Below are positions 54,662 through 64,000 of a DNA stretch of 64,000 nucleotides, in pieces (position 1 is the stretch's first letter; every line of letters begins with the position of its first letter). The position numbers and the translations under genes were made by a program. The stretch spans positions 59,064,331 through 59,128,330 of the forward strand of contig JAVGWX010000009.1 in NCBI GenBank assembly GCA_036924085.1, read 5' to 3'. The notes beneath the pieces are model-generated. The model made no database searches and had not been told where the DNA came from. It saw only the letters and a list, made by a program, of their open reading frames with translations. Source of the DNA: Ariolimax columbianus. Its lineage: Eukaryota > Mollusca > Gastropoda > Stylommatophora > Arionidae.

Positions 54662-55080
54662 TCTTAACTTAACTTAACTTCTTTATACTGGTTTAGAAGA
54701 CTCTGCAGAGTCTGTATACATTCAGTTTCTTGCAGGGTGGTTTAACTAATGTTCTAGTCCATCTTAATAGACTAAAATACTGGATAAGAAGACCAGCTGC
54801 TCCTAACAAGCCCCTGGGGGAAGGTACAAATAATTGTTGAGTAAATGTGTAGCTCATTTTGAATTGTGTCCGGGCAGCGTCCTTTAAAACTAATTTTTGT
54901 TTATTGCCGCCAATGGATTTTTAACGTACTCGACACTGAATACGGCAGTCCGATCTCGCTACCAAGAAATCGGGAACATTTTTACCAGAAGATCCACGTG
55001 AAAAAACCTCGATCTCTACCGTGATAAAACCCGCCACCTCTTGTACCAGACGTGCACATCTTACCTCGAGACAACTGAGT
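54662..55080 (-). mobile_element. SINE-F copy 2, apparently ending in the CR1-like 3' end
   Basis: The minus strand begins near 55075 with 'gttgtctcgaggtaagatgt' and a weak B box 'ggcgggttttatcacggtag'. The core 'ttcccgatttcttggtagcg' and 'gtgtcgagtacgttaaaaat' matches the copy at 51.1 kb. The low end, 54662-54738, matches the CR1-like 3' UTR ('gtatacagactctgcagagt', 'aaaccagtataaagaagtta') with TTAAG repeats. Either a SINE carrying a LINE tail or a SINE beside a short LINE fragment. Confidence 0.6.
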
Positions 55081-55699
55081 CTCTTTTATTTTGATAATGA
55101 CAGAAGTCATTTTGTGTTCCTTTTTTATGGCACTAATGCTAACATTTCTTTTAATCTACCAAACGATCTAATGTCTACGTCAGTAACTAAAGACGTCATG
55201 TCTTATGCCGTACTTCATTTGAATAAAATCAATGACTACAATTTTATAAATTTTTGTTTTCATAATTGTTTACCTTTGTTGTTTAAAACAATACTTCAGT
55301 TCAAACAGCTACAAAAAAATAAATATTAACCTCATCAGCTTTTAAGTAAATGCAAGCTTGCGTGAAATTGGCCAACAGGCCATGTAATAATCAAATGGAC
55401 TCAATTTTGTGACTGAAATTGGCGTACCAAAATGAGGGGGTAAATATACAACTAACAAGGCGAGTTACTCTTGAGTTCTTTGTATCGTTCACAATAATGG
55501 AGACTAACTCTGTTCAACAAGCAGAAAAATAATGCATAACGTAGAATATAACATATTGGTATCTAACATAGAAGATATTCAGCGCCAACACTAGTTTACA
55601 ATTCTGAAAATTCATGCAACAGAAGTGGTCCAAGAATAAAAACTTCAATTTTCAATTAGCTCTTAGCAGCACATGCTCCTTGAAATTAACACGATCAAC
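55081..55699. other. AT-rich stretch
   Basis: A 102-codon open frame (55021-55329) has no recognisable domain and overlaps SINE-F. No other signal. Confidence 0.45.
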
Positions 55700-56165
55700 A
55701 AGCAATCAACCATGCTAGATGGAGAGCTGTTGGAAGTGGTGTATACCTTTACTTATTTGGGTAGTAAATTGACACGTCAGATGCAGGTGTAAAGACCAGA
55801 ATTGGAAAGGCGAAAATTCCATTCCTGACGTTAAACAACATTTGGACATCACAGAAATCAAAGGTTTTTGTCAAAGTTAAAATATTCAACACCAGTGTCA
55901 AGTCGGTGCTGCTTATGTGGCGGAAATGTGGAAAACAACGGCGGCGATTTAACAGAGGCTCCAGTCCTTCGTTAAAAGATGCCTAAGATGGATAGCGTGC
56001 ATAAAGTGTCAGGACATGCAGAACTGTCCTGCTTATATAGACCAAAGAGAGGTAGTCTGGTCCTGGGGAGCGACTATGCTCGAAAAGCTGTGGGCGACCG
56101 GCGAAGACCTGAAACGCACAGCCTCCTTCGTGAACCTCATCGGGCTAGAAGCACAGCATGAGTTG
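55700..56165 (+). pseudogene. LINE C-terminal fragment ending in a GAA tract
   Basis: Reads 'VYTFTYLGSKLTR', then 'LLMWRKCGKQRRRFNRG'-type text and 'VKRCLRWIACIKCQD' in pieces. This is the FTYLGS-to-'RCLRxI' region that follows the reverse transcriptase in many LINEs. Several frame changes. The adjacent GAA run may be its 3' tail. Confidence 0.7.
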
Positions 56166-56257
56166 ATCGAAGAAGAAGAAGGAGGAAGAAGAAGAAGAAG
56201 AAGAAGAAGAAGAAGAAGAAGAAGAAGAAGAAGAAGAAGAAGAAGAAGAAGAAAAGG
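56166..56257. repeat. GAA trinucleotide tract
   Basis: About 90 bp of GAA with a few GGA. Translates as poly-Arg, poly-Lys/Glu or poly-Leu in different frames, none of them a gene. Confidence 0.97.
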
Positions 56258-57555
56258 TTTGCATCTGACCAATACAGAAGATGCAAATAGTAACTTATAC
56301 GGAGAATATGGTAAATATGTTTTGTATGGTATTTTGTTTGAATACTGGCATATTATTTGATCATAGGTCTTAAATTTAGCCGACGTGTATCTCTCGGGAC
56401 ATTGCTAATTTAAATCTTGTCTCGTCTTTTCTAGTAGGCCGTGATAATAGATCAGTTAGACATTAGGTGTTATATAAATTCAACATTATTAAACACAAGA
56501 AACAAGGACTATGAACAAACAGAATACAAAAGTAAGGCACTCGAAATATGGTGTACAGAGGAATGTGTCATATTTCGTAGAAAGAGAAACAAATAGCGAG
56601 ATCATGACGAGAGCAGGTATATGAAGAGAACTTTGACAGACCTTAACATTATGCAAGTTTCAATATTTTGGTCATATAAAAAGACAACACTGTCATACAT
56701 TTTTCCCATTGCTGGGGTAGTCGAGGGGTCTTAAACACTGAGGACTACAGGCCGCTTCGCCAAGGCTGTCGCCTCGCCTCGTCGTGTGCTGGCTATGTTT
56801 GTTTATTTCACCCCCAACAGAAAAACCAACAAACGTCATACCGGGGATTCGAACAAAAAGACAATACCTTATTTAAAACATTTCCCCTCTATATGTGTCT
56901 TCCTTTGTGCCCCCCCCCCCCAATTTCTTCTATCAGTTCTTGCCCCCCCCCCCCTTCCTATATTAATATCACGCCCTCCCGGCTTATATCACCGTCTCTT
57001 TGTTCTCCCATCTGGATCGCTATTTGGCCGTTTCCGTATTTGGTCACCATGGGCTTATCCGGCGCATGCTCCTCCACTTATTACGCTCTCCTTGGCGCCT
57101 TGTGTTTGATCGCTCCCTTTCATTTTCAGTCAAGCATCTGGCCCAACCGATAGCTTAGACAGACTGAGTCTACTATCAGATAGGTTGACCATTTTTTCCT
57201 TATATGTTGATTTGTTAGTTCGGTATTGTTGTCCCTAATGAAGGCCTATTGGTCGTAACGTAGGTTTTGTTTGTGTTCTCGTCTCGGTGCGGTATCTGAC
57301 CATACCCATTTTAAATTTTTTATTAAACTCAATCTCAATCAACTTTTACATTTTTTTCATGTTTTTCCCCTTATTGAAAACAATACTGGGGGGAAAGGTT
57401 GAAGGTCGGCGAACAGCACAATATCAACATGAACAGCTGGACTAATGTCAGCCTGACAGAGTGAACCGGCAAGACAGGAGACAGAGGATATTGGAAGTCC
57501 ATTGCAGACAATCTTCGTTGCGGTGAAGGCACTTGGATTTATTTGAAAGAGCTTG
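56258..57555. other. Unassigned stretch with poly(C) runs
   Basis: C runs at about 56911-56921 and 56943-56954. A T-arm-like 'ggggattcgaac' at 56842 could be a SINE head remnant. No protein-like reading. Confidence 0.45.
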
Positions 57556-57559
57556 TATG

Positions 57560-58575
57560 GCACCATATCTCATTGCTGTTTCGTGGAATCATCTCGCCAC
57601 TTCTGTCTGCCCAACGTTATAACCTCGGCATCTTTCAAAGTTTTGCCCGTCTACTTTCGAACATCACCTTCTGTACGACGCCTCTTGGTGCGACCTTGTT
57701 TTTTTTTGCGGGACTTTGTCTTGTATTATCCTATATGGTAGTTCACTTGTTCCAATTATATCATAGCGTGTCACTGGAGCTCGCGTGTTTTTACCACTGA
57801 TAAGAGGTCTAGATAAGGTCCGACAGACTGTGTAATTGTGTTGCCTACGCTGACATTTGTGACACGGTCCCTGTATGTTATTCCAAGTATCAATGCGAAG
57901 CATCTCCTCTCCATCGTCTTAATGATTTGCCGCAATTTAGCATTCAGCGTCTATGTCCTACACTCGTAGAGGTAAGCTGGGGGGGGATTACTGTTTACAT
58001 TAGTCTGCTCTTAGTTTTAAGTGAGATATTCTTGTCTTTCCCCAATGGTTTCGACATCGTGTGAGAATCGTTATTGCTTATGCAGACCTTATTCTTAGCT
58101 CTGACTTGATCCCCTCTTCTCCAGTTACAGATTCTAGAGGATTACAATCATCAAAAATTCACAGACTTAGGGGATTACAATCATCAAAAATTCACAGATT
58201 CAGTGGACGTTCGCGGAATTTCGTTCAATTGAGACTTTAGTGGGCGGCAAGAAAGTTATCAAAGTGGGCGACATATATAAAAAGGTTGAGGAGCACTGAT
58301 CTAAAGCATCGGTGACAATCTTTTCAGGAATGTATCGAACAGGGTGAGTGACAGTAGACAGCCTTGGCCTACATCGACCGAAGTGGGAAACCAATTTCCT
58401 ATATTGCTTTTTAGGGGGACTGCGCTCGCGGCCGTCTTATACAGACTCTTAATGATGATGGTGAGTTGGTCGCCTTTTTTATGTTGATGTAAATGTCACA
58501 GAGCGCCTCATGCCACGTTTCGTCAAACGCCTCAGTGATGCCGACAAAAATATAGTAGATGTGTTTCTGGTTTTC
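57560..58575 (-). pseudogene. LINE reverse transcriptase to C-terminus, interrupted
   Basis: From 58575 down: motif A 'FVGITEAFDETWHEALC', then 'VDVGQGCLLS' (motif B region). After an interruption at 58139-58297 it resumes with 'KPLGKDKNISLKTKSRLM' and then 'RCFALILGITYRDRVTN' and 'ITQSVGPYLDLLSVVKTREL', the end region of a common LINE type. Motif C lies in the lost part. On its high side it is cut by the GAA tail of an RNase H LINE. Confidence 0.8.
58139..58297 (-). mobile_element. hAT-type end plus short tandem duplication inside a LINE
   Basis: From 58297 on the minus strand 'cagtgctcctcaaccttttt' and 'tgtcgcccactttgataac' form a hAT-like terminus, matching 19120-19210. On the low side 'gattacaatcatcaaaaatt' is duplicated 33 bp apart (58140 and 58173). 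Confidence 0.55.
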
Positions 58576-59148
58576 GTTCAACTTCTTCTTCTTCGTACGC
58601 TGTCAAACGTCAACTTGAATTTGTTCGAAGAAAGCAGGCTGTCGACACTGCCATAGAGCTTGTTTAGTGTTGCACCTGGTGATGGCCACGTGTGCTTTCT
58701 CTGGTCCTCGTATGTCGGGCAATTCTGTAGCAGATGTTCAGCGGTCATTTTCCCTGTACACAGGTGCATTTTGTCAGTGCCACCTATCTTCAGTTTATTT
58801 AATAGATGGTACCTCAGTTTGTTGTGTTTTGTGCGGAGTCTGAAGACCACGACCTACTCTCTTCTGTTCAACTGGTAGTAGGCATCATTTTTTGTGTAGC
58901 CAGTATGTTCTGTTTCCCATTTGGCCATGTATCTGGCCCTAATAAACCTTTTGAACTCTTCGTAGGTCACACTTGAATCTGGTTGTGATAGTCTTGCACC
59001 TTGTTTTGCCAGTCTGTCTGCCTCCTCGTTGCCTTTGATGATACAGTGGGATGGAAGCCACTGTACCATTACTCTTTTTTGTGCGGACTGCTGGCATAGT
59101 TGACAGAGTACTGCTCTTAAATCATTACGTTTAGTATTTTTCTGGCTT
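58576..59148 (-). mobile_element. RNase H LINE, truncated copy
   Basis: Starts on the low side with 'cttcttcttcttcgtacgct' (GAA tail). It carries the knuckle text 'MHLCTGKMTAEHLLQNCPTY', 'VVFRLRTKHNKLRYHLLN' and RNase H end text 'GNEEADRLAKQGARLSQP'. It stops abruptly at about 59148, where a CR1-like 3' end begins. Confidence 0.88.
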
Positions 59149-59745
59149 TTTAACTTAACATTTTTATACTGGTTTAGAAAACCCTGCAGAGTCTGTATAC
59201 AAGCAGTTACATTTACATTACCTTGCTCTAAAAGCTATGCGCATCCAATTTATTCTTAAATGCATTAACTGTCCCTGCCTCCACTACCTCCCCTGGCAAT
59301 GCATTCCAAGCATTCACCACTCTCTGACTAAAAAAATATTTCCTAATATCTAATCTGGACCTCTCTTTAGTCAGCTTGTAGCTATGCCCTCTTGTTATTG
59401 TGGGTGGCTGTATTTAAAAAAACTTGTCATAGTCTAATGTATCCATTCCTCTGATCATCTTATAAACCTGTATTAAATCACCACGAATTCTTCTCTCTTC
59501 TAGACACTGTAGGTCGGTTTTTCTGAGTCTTTCCTCATAACTGTAATTCTGGAATCCCACTATCATCTTTGTCGCTCTTTTTTGTATTCTTTCCAGCATG
59601 TTTCTATCCCCTCTCTGATAAGAACCCCACACCTGTACACAGTACTCCAATCTATCCCACAATCAGTTTTGTCGCTCTTCTTCGTATCCTTTCCAGCTTG
59701 TTTCTATCCCCTCTATGATAAGGACTCCACACCTGTACACACCTG
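59149..59745 (-). mobile_element. CR1-like LINE, 5'-truncated copy with internal duplication
   Basis: The 3' UTR at the low end ('taacttaacatttttatact', 'gcagagtctgtatacaagca') is followed by a frame (59414-59662) with 'MLERIQKRATKMIVGFQN' and 'RRIRGDLIQVYKMIRGMD'. About 90 bp at its 5' side (59568-59650) is repeated at 59662-59745. Confidence 0.9.
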
Positions 59746-60340
59746 TACAGGTGGATCTCAACCTCTTGATATCAACGTGTCGCTTTTCAGTTCCTCCGTT
59801 GATCGTCCTCTTTGCCGTTCCTTCAAGCTGTCCAATATTTTCTCTCTTTCTTCTCTACGATTTTTCCCGCTGTCCTTTGATCCAGCAGTATATTTGACCC
59901 TCCATTTTTGATCTGGCCCCTATATCCTAAACACATTTGTCATCTTCTGCTTTAGTCGACTCTCACAACATGCTCGACAGGTTGCAGTGTTACTGTTCTC
60001 TGCTTTTATTTCGAGCCTCGGCAACACTTGAATGATTTAAAGATCAATATACCAGGTATCAAAGTTGGCGAGAAATCGATTCTGACGGCAAGGTCTCAAT
60101 CCTCGTTATCGACACACTCCAATCGACGTACCTGTACATTGATGCCTGTCTTGCTGTCAGAAAAAGTAAGTCACAGAGGAAGTGAACTGAACACAGGTTG
60201 GTAGGTAGGTCCCTAGTTAAGAAGACAAGGGGCCAGGCTGTATACAATGAGGTGATGTCTTTTCGATTTGACCTAACCAGTTGGTGCGTGTACGGGATCA
60301 CGATAGAAACATCCGCTTTCCATCCTTCATATCAATGATC
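59746..60340. other. Unassigned stretch
   Basis: No confident reading. Composition near 59780-59900 suggests decayed LINE text. Confidence 0.4.
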
Positions 60341-60344
60341 TGCT

Positions 60345-60640
60345 TTGAGAACTGTTGGTTGGGGACGTCTTCGGCGAGACGGACTCCATGTTCCAATCGT
60401 TCAATAGGTGGAGGTTTAGCAAGATGAAAGTATTTTTCGAAGTATGTGCGTTGGATGACTTTTTGTTGTTTGAGAACCTACCATACCCGTGGATCGCATA
60501 AATGCTCCTTTGCCTGCGCATGTGGAAGGCTTCAATGCGATCCTGATGGCTATGCAAAATAGTCCAGGTTTTAGAACTGTAAGGCGGGATTGGGACAACA
60601 CAGGTTATGTAAATCCGTAGACTCGTTATCATGAAAGTCT
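60345..60640 (-). pseudogene. LINE C-terminal fragment (RIYITCVVPI type)
   Basis: Reads 'LRIYITCVVPIPPYSSKTWT', 'HQDRIEAFHMRRQRSIYAIH', matching 'LRIYxTCVLPxLLYGSETWTL...IEAFHMRCQRxILGI' of the LINE type at 28.2-29.0 kb. 5'- and 3'-truncated. Confidence 0.75.
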
Positions 60641-60699
60641 CTGCTGGTTCCAGACTCGATGCAGGGCGTTCATTGAGGTGGTAGCCAGACCGACACTTC

Positions 60700-61955
60700 T
60701 TAACTTAACTTAACGTTTGTATACTGGTTTAGAAGACTCCAGAGTCTGTAGACAACCAGTTTCTTTTACATTTCATTTCTCTAAAAGCTATGTGCACTGA
60801 ATCTTTTCTTAAATACATTAATTGTCCCTGCCTTCGCTATTTTCTGTGGTAATGCATTCCAAGCATTCACCGCTCTCTAACTAAAAATATTTCCTAATAT
60901 CTAATGTGAACCTTTCTTTAGTTAATTTGCAGCTATGCCCGCTTGTTCTTGTAGGTGGTTGTATTTTGAAAAACAAACGTGTTATAATCTAATTTATCCG
61001 TTCCTTTAATTATCTTATAAACATGTATTGTCACCTAGAATTCTTCTCTTTTCTAGACCCTGAATGCATTTTTATTAGCCATTCCTCAAAACTATAATTC
61101 TGGAATCCCACTATCAGCTTTGTTGCTCTTTTTTGAATTCTTTCCAGCATGTTTATATCCCCTCTGCGATAAAGACTCCACACATGTACACTGTACTCTA
61201 ATCTAGGTCTAACTAATGTTTTATACAGTTCGACTATCACTTCCTTGCTCCTATGTTTAATATTTCTTTTTATCATACCTAACACTACATTTCCCTTTTT
61301 CACTGCTACCTGGACTTACACACTAAATTTTCTTGTATCATCACTAAATTTTATTGTATCATCTATTAAAACCCCTAGGACCCTTTCCTGTTCTAACTTT
61401 CTAATATTGTTCTCTCCCATTCTGTAATTATGTTCCATATTGGATCTACCCATGTAAATCAACCATGACTGTATATTTATTTACATTAAACTCCACATGC
61501 CCACTCTCTGCCTTCTTCCGGTTAACCAATTTTCAATCCATTTAGTAACTTCCCCGCCTATTCTATGTGATTGTAACTTTCTAAATAATCTTTGATGAGG
61601 TACTCTATCAAAGACCTTAGCAAAATCAGGATAAATAACGTCCACTGGCTCCCCTTTATCTATCATTTAGTAACCTCCTTCATGAATTATAATAGATTTG
61701 TTAAGCACGATCTCCATATAGTAAACCCACGCTGACTATTTCTGATTAGATAAAATTTGTCTAAATGCATTACAATGTTTTCTTTGATTATTGACTCTAA
61801 CAATTTACAGACTATACCGGTCTATAATGTGCTTGGTTTGATTGTTTGCCCTTTTGAATAAGCGGATCACTCCTGCATCTTTCCAATCCCGTGGAACAAT
61901 CCCTTTTGCAAGTGATTGAGGACATAATATAGCCAATGGTTTTGCCAGTTGGAGT
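60700..61955 (-). mobile_element. CR1-like LINE copy lacking the catalytic palm
   Basis: TTAAG-type tail and 3' UTR at the low end, C-terminal frame 61031-61303 ('MLERIQKRATKLIVGFQN'), then 'YPDFAKVFDRVPHQRLF' (motif A) and 'LTGRRQRVG'. Against the copy at 4.68-8.50 kb, about 235 bp between 'RRQRVG' and 'MEFNV' is absent, removing motifs B and C. The 5' truncation is at about 61955. Confidence 0.9.
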
Positions 61956-62073
61956 CTAATCTTCTATTCTGTATACTGGGCTAAAGTACTGATTGAGTAC
62001 TATGTAATGATGTCCGAGTGGCTTCATGCATCACGGCTTTGTTCACTGCGCGGGTAAATTAAATTCTCATTGA

Positions 62074-62436
62074 CTTGACGACTTGACTACATTCGCTGTC
62101 AATCTCCCGCTACCAAGTCCTGAAAAAGGCTTATGTAGTAGGTTGTAATCTGGGTAACGGAATTCGTTATATCGTTGTTTACAGCTTGACTGTGTTATTT
62201 GCACCTTTTGATCCGACACATCCGACTTCACAGGCATTTATGAAGTGCCGGGTTAGCCTTCCTTCTTCGATCCCTTCTTCTTAGCCAGTCTGCTCTGTTG
62301 CAGCCTGTTATCCAGGATCACCGCGTGGAGGTGTAGACGGGTCTTGGCAGCTCTGATTCGCTAGCACCGACACTAGCAGTCAGCTATGGGTCGATGGCCG
62401 CTGCAGTTCATGCGCTCCTCAGCGCCTTGATCCCAT
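62074..62436 (-). mobile_element. SINE-B copy with TCAAG-type tail and 11 bp duplication
   Basis: Identical 'attctcattga' at 62063-62073 and 62437-62447. The tail reads 'cttgacgacttgac' on the plus strand (TCAAG repeats on the element strand). Body diverged by scattered substitutions. Confidence 0.92.
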
Positions 62437-62649
62437 ATTCTCATTGATGTTGACAGGGTTGCTATCGACAATAATTCCTGTCGTTGTAAGGTTGCACAAT
62501 AAAACATATAAAAACCAACCGTCCATATCACGATTTCCCCAACTTTAGTATATGCTATAGGATTACTTCTACTTCCGGTATAGATTATATGTTTAGTTAG
62601 GACGAAAATCGAAACCTCAGCAGGGGCCCCTTTAACGATAACCCTGTTG

Positions 62650-63250
62650 CAGCCACTGAGGACTTCGTATCCCTCGGCAGCAGACAGTCCTCTCACGTAT
62701 ACAGCAGCCATGACATCATCCGTAGGATGATCTTAGCTTCGCAGAGTCTGCTCCCAGCGAAGGCTCTCCTTGGAGATCAGGCATTGTATTTACTCCTCCT
62801 GCATTGCCTCCATTCTCCTGTACGGTTCGAGTCCTGGACAGTACTACAGCAGAACCAGCAGCGTCTTGAAGCATTCCACCTGCGCACCCAGAGATGCATC
62901 CTCGGAATCGTCTGCTATGACATAATTTCCAACAGTGGTTCGACATGCTCAATATCTAGGAATTGTCTCAACGAATGATGGCTATTGACTCTCCCTCTTC
63001 GGTCATGCTGCTCGCCTTTGCCCGGAAGTTTCAGCCCACGCTATGCTCCAACAGACTGTGGGGGTGAGTTACGGGAAGAAGCCGTGCTCTTCCCGGAGAC
63101 GTACTCAGGGCCACCCTCGCAACACCTGGCTAAAACAGATCGCCGCCTCCCCAACAGATCTCCAAGCTGCCTGGGACGCGTCCATCAGACGTTTGATGGA
63201 CATGGTCATTCGACGCGATGGGCCCTCGTCGCCTTATCATACTATTGATT
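62650..63250 (+). pseudogene. LINE C-terminal fragment
   Basis: Reads 'LASQSLLPAKALLGD', 'QQRLEAFHLRTQRCILGI', then after frame changes 'GHPRNTWLKQIAASPTDLQA' and 'AWDASIRRLMDMVIRRDG'. This is the post-RT region of the 28.2 kb LINE type or a close relative. The stop is at about 63252. Confidence 0.75.
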
Positions 63251-63252
63251 GA

Positions 63253-64000
63253 TTGTTAATGCGGATTAGTTTCTTTTATTCAATCCTTGAGGGATAATCT
63301 ATAAATAAAAAAATGAGCTTACGGAATACGGTTAATAATCTTAAGGGTCAACAAATAGCTTGAATGAGGAAGTGTGGGGAACACGTCAGTGTGGAATTGC
63401 TACTTTGTACACAATAAATAACTAATGTTATTTTAAGGTGAGAATATGATAACCCAATCGTTAAAGACAAGAGATTAGGCCCTAACTTCGAAAGATTGAA
63501 ACTGTTAGTTTTCAATTTCTGAAGTAGCATGGTTTCAAAGGAGGTTAGATCGAACACTTAGTCCTGACGGAGACGAACGATAAACTCGGTTGTCCCGTGT
63601 AAACACTGGGCACGAAAATAATTGTTTGCGGGTGAACACAGAAAAATCAGGTTGATAGCTGCTGTCCGGGCTAAAATTAGATAAATAACAACATTTATAC
63701 CGAATAGTGAGTGACCTGCATGTAAGCCAAAAGGAGATGGACACTTTATCACGTAAAGACTTAATAGAAGAATCACTTGTTTATTTCAACACTAATTTGC
63801 AAGTATGTACAAAAAGAAATCTACTACCCCAGTTATAGAAGAACGGCAACTAAGAATGTGATGATGATGATGATAATGATTAGCTTATTAACTCCAATTG
63901 AAGCGTATACCGCCAGTAAAGCTGTCCCCTTTATAGGAAATCTGTATCTGAGAAAAGAGACTATCAAACTATACATGATGACGAAATGGAAAGACCAGGA
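63253..64000. other. Right edge, nothing recognised
   Basis: AT-rich, with a short 'atgatgatgatgataatgat' run near 63860. No repeat family or protein-like reading. Confidence 0.45.

Noticed and set aside
56016..56360. Arg-rich protein of 114 codons
   Set aside because: The GAA tract read as AGA codons, following a decayed LINE end.

Overview
This is repeat-dominated nuclear DNA from a metazoan. It holds no prokaryotic gene organisation and no recognisable intact host protein-coding gene. Non-LTR retrotransposon fragments, SINEs, satellites, DNA-transposon remnants and a degenerate ribosomal DNA piece account for most of what can be read. The rRNA signatures are metazoan. The reverse transcriptase/RNase H fragments look most like retrotransposon proteins I associate with gastropod molluscs, so a lophotrochozoan, probably a gastropod, is my best guess. 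That is an inference from memory, not a database result.

Layout. 1-2.77 kb is a 41-42 bp satellite with higher-order structure, entered from the left edge. 4.68-8.50 kb is the most complete element: a CR1-like LINE with a zinc-finger/esterase ORF1 and an endonuclease/reverse transcriptase ORF2, broken by several frameshifts, inserted in an older tandem repeat. 10.4-12.9 kb is an almost perfect 57 bp array of about 43 units. 13.6-15.9 kb is a degenerate 37-38 bp array. 16.8-20.1 kb holds LINE fragments, a CAGA microsatellite, hAT-type ends and an unnamed dispersed repeat. 20.3-24.6 kb is a scrambled ribosomal DNA segment on the minus strand: 28S 3'-end pieces, a duplicated 28S-18S chimeric junction, the first two thirds of 18S, a GC-rich leader and spacer-like tandem repeats. 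24.7-35.5 kb mixes SINEs, a CR1-like fragment, a LINE reverse transcriptase with an internal microsatellite, a nearly complete mariner element with both inverted repeats, and a reverse transcriptase split by a SINE. 36.3-39.8 kb is a long RNase H-bearing LINE (minus strand) followed by another LINE fragment. 40-45 kb is minisatellites, a degenerate TTAGGG-like tract and SINEs. 46.2-48.3 kb holds two RNase H LINE fragments head to tail. 48.9-64 kb has further copies of the same LINE and SINE families, more minisatellites and a GAA tract.

How the parts relate. Autonomous LINEs (a CR1-like family with TTAAG-repeat tails, an RNase H family with GAA tails, and several other LINE families) coexist with at least four SINE-like families. 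One SINE, called SINE-B here, is defined by target-site duplications at six copies; it carries GAA or pentamer tails like those of the LINEs, and in one copy 30 bp of it has been amplified into a minisatellite. One tRNA-headed SINE seems to end in the CR1-like 3' end. No novel protein-coding system is visible. The novelty lies in repeat birth and repeat-repeat interaction.
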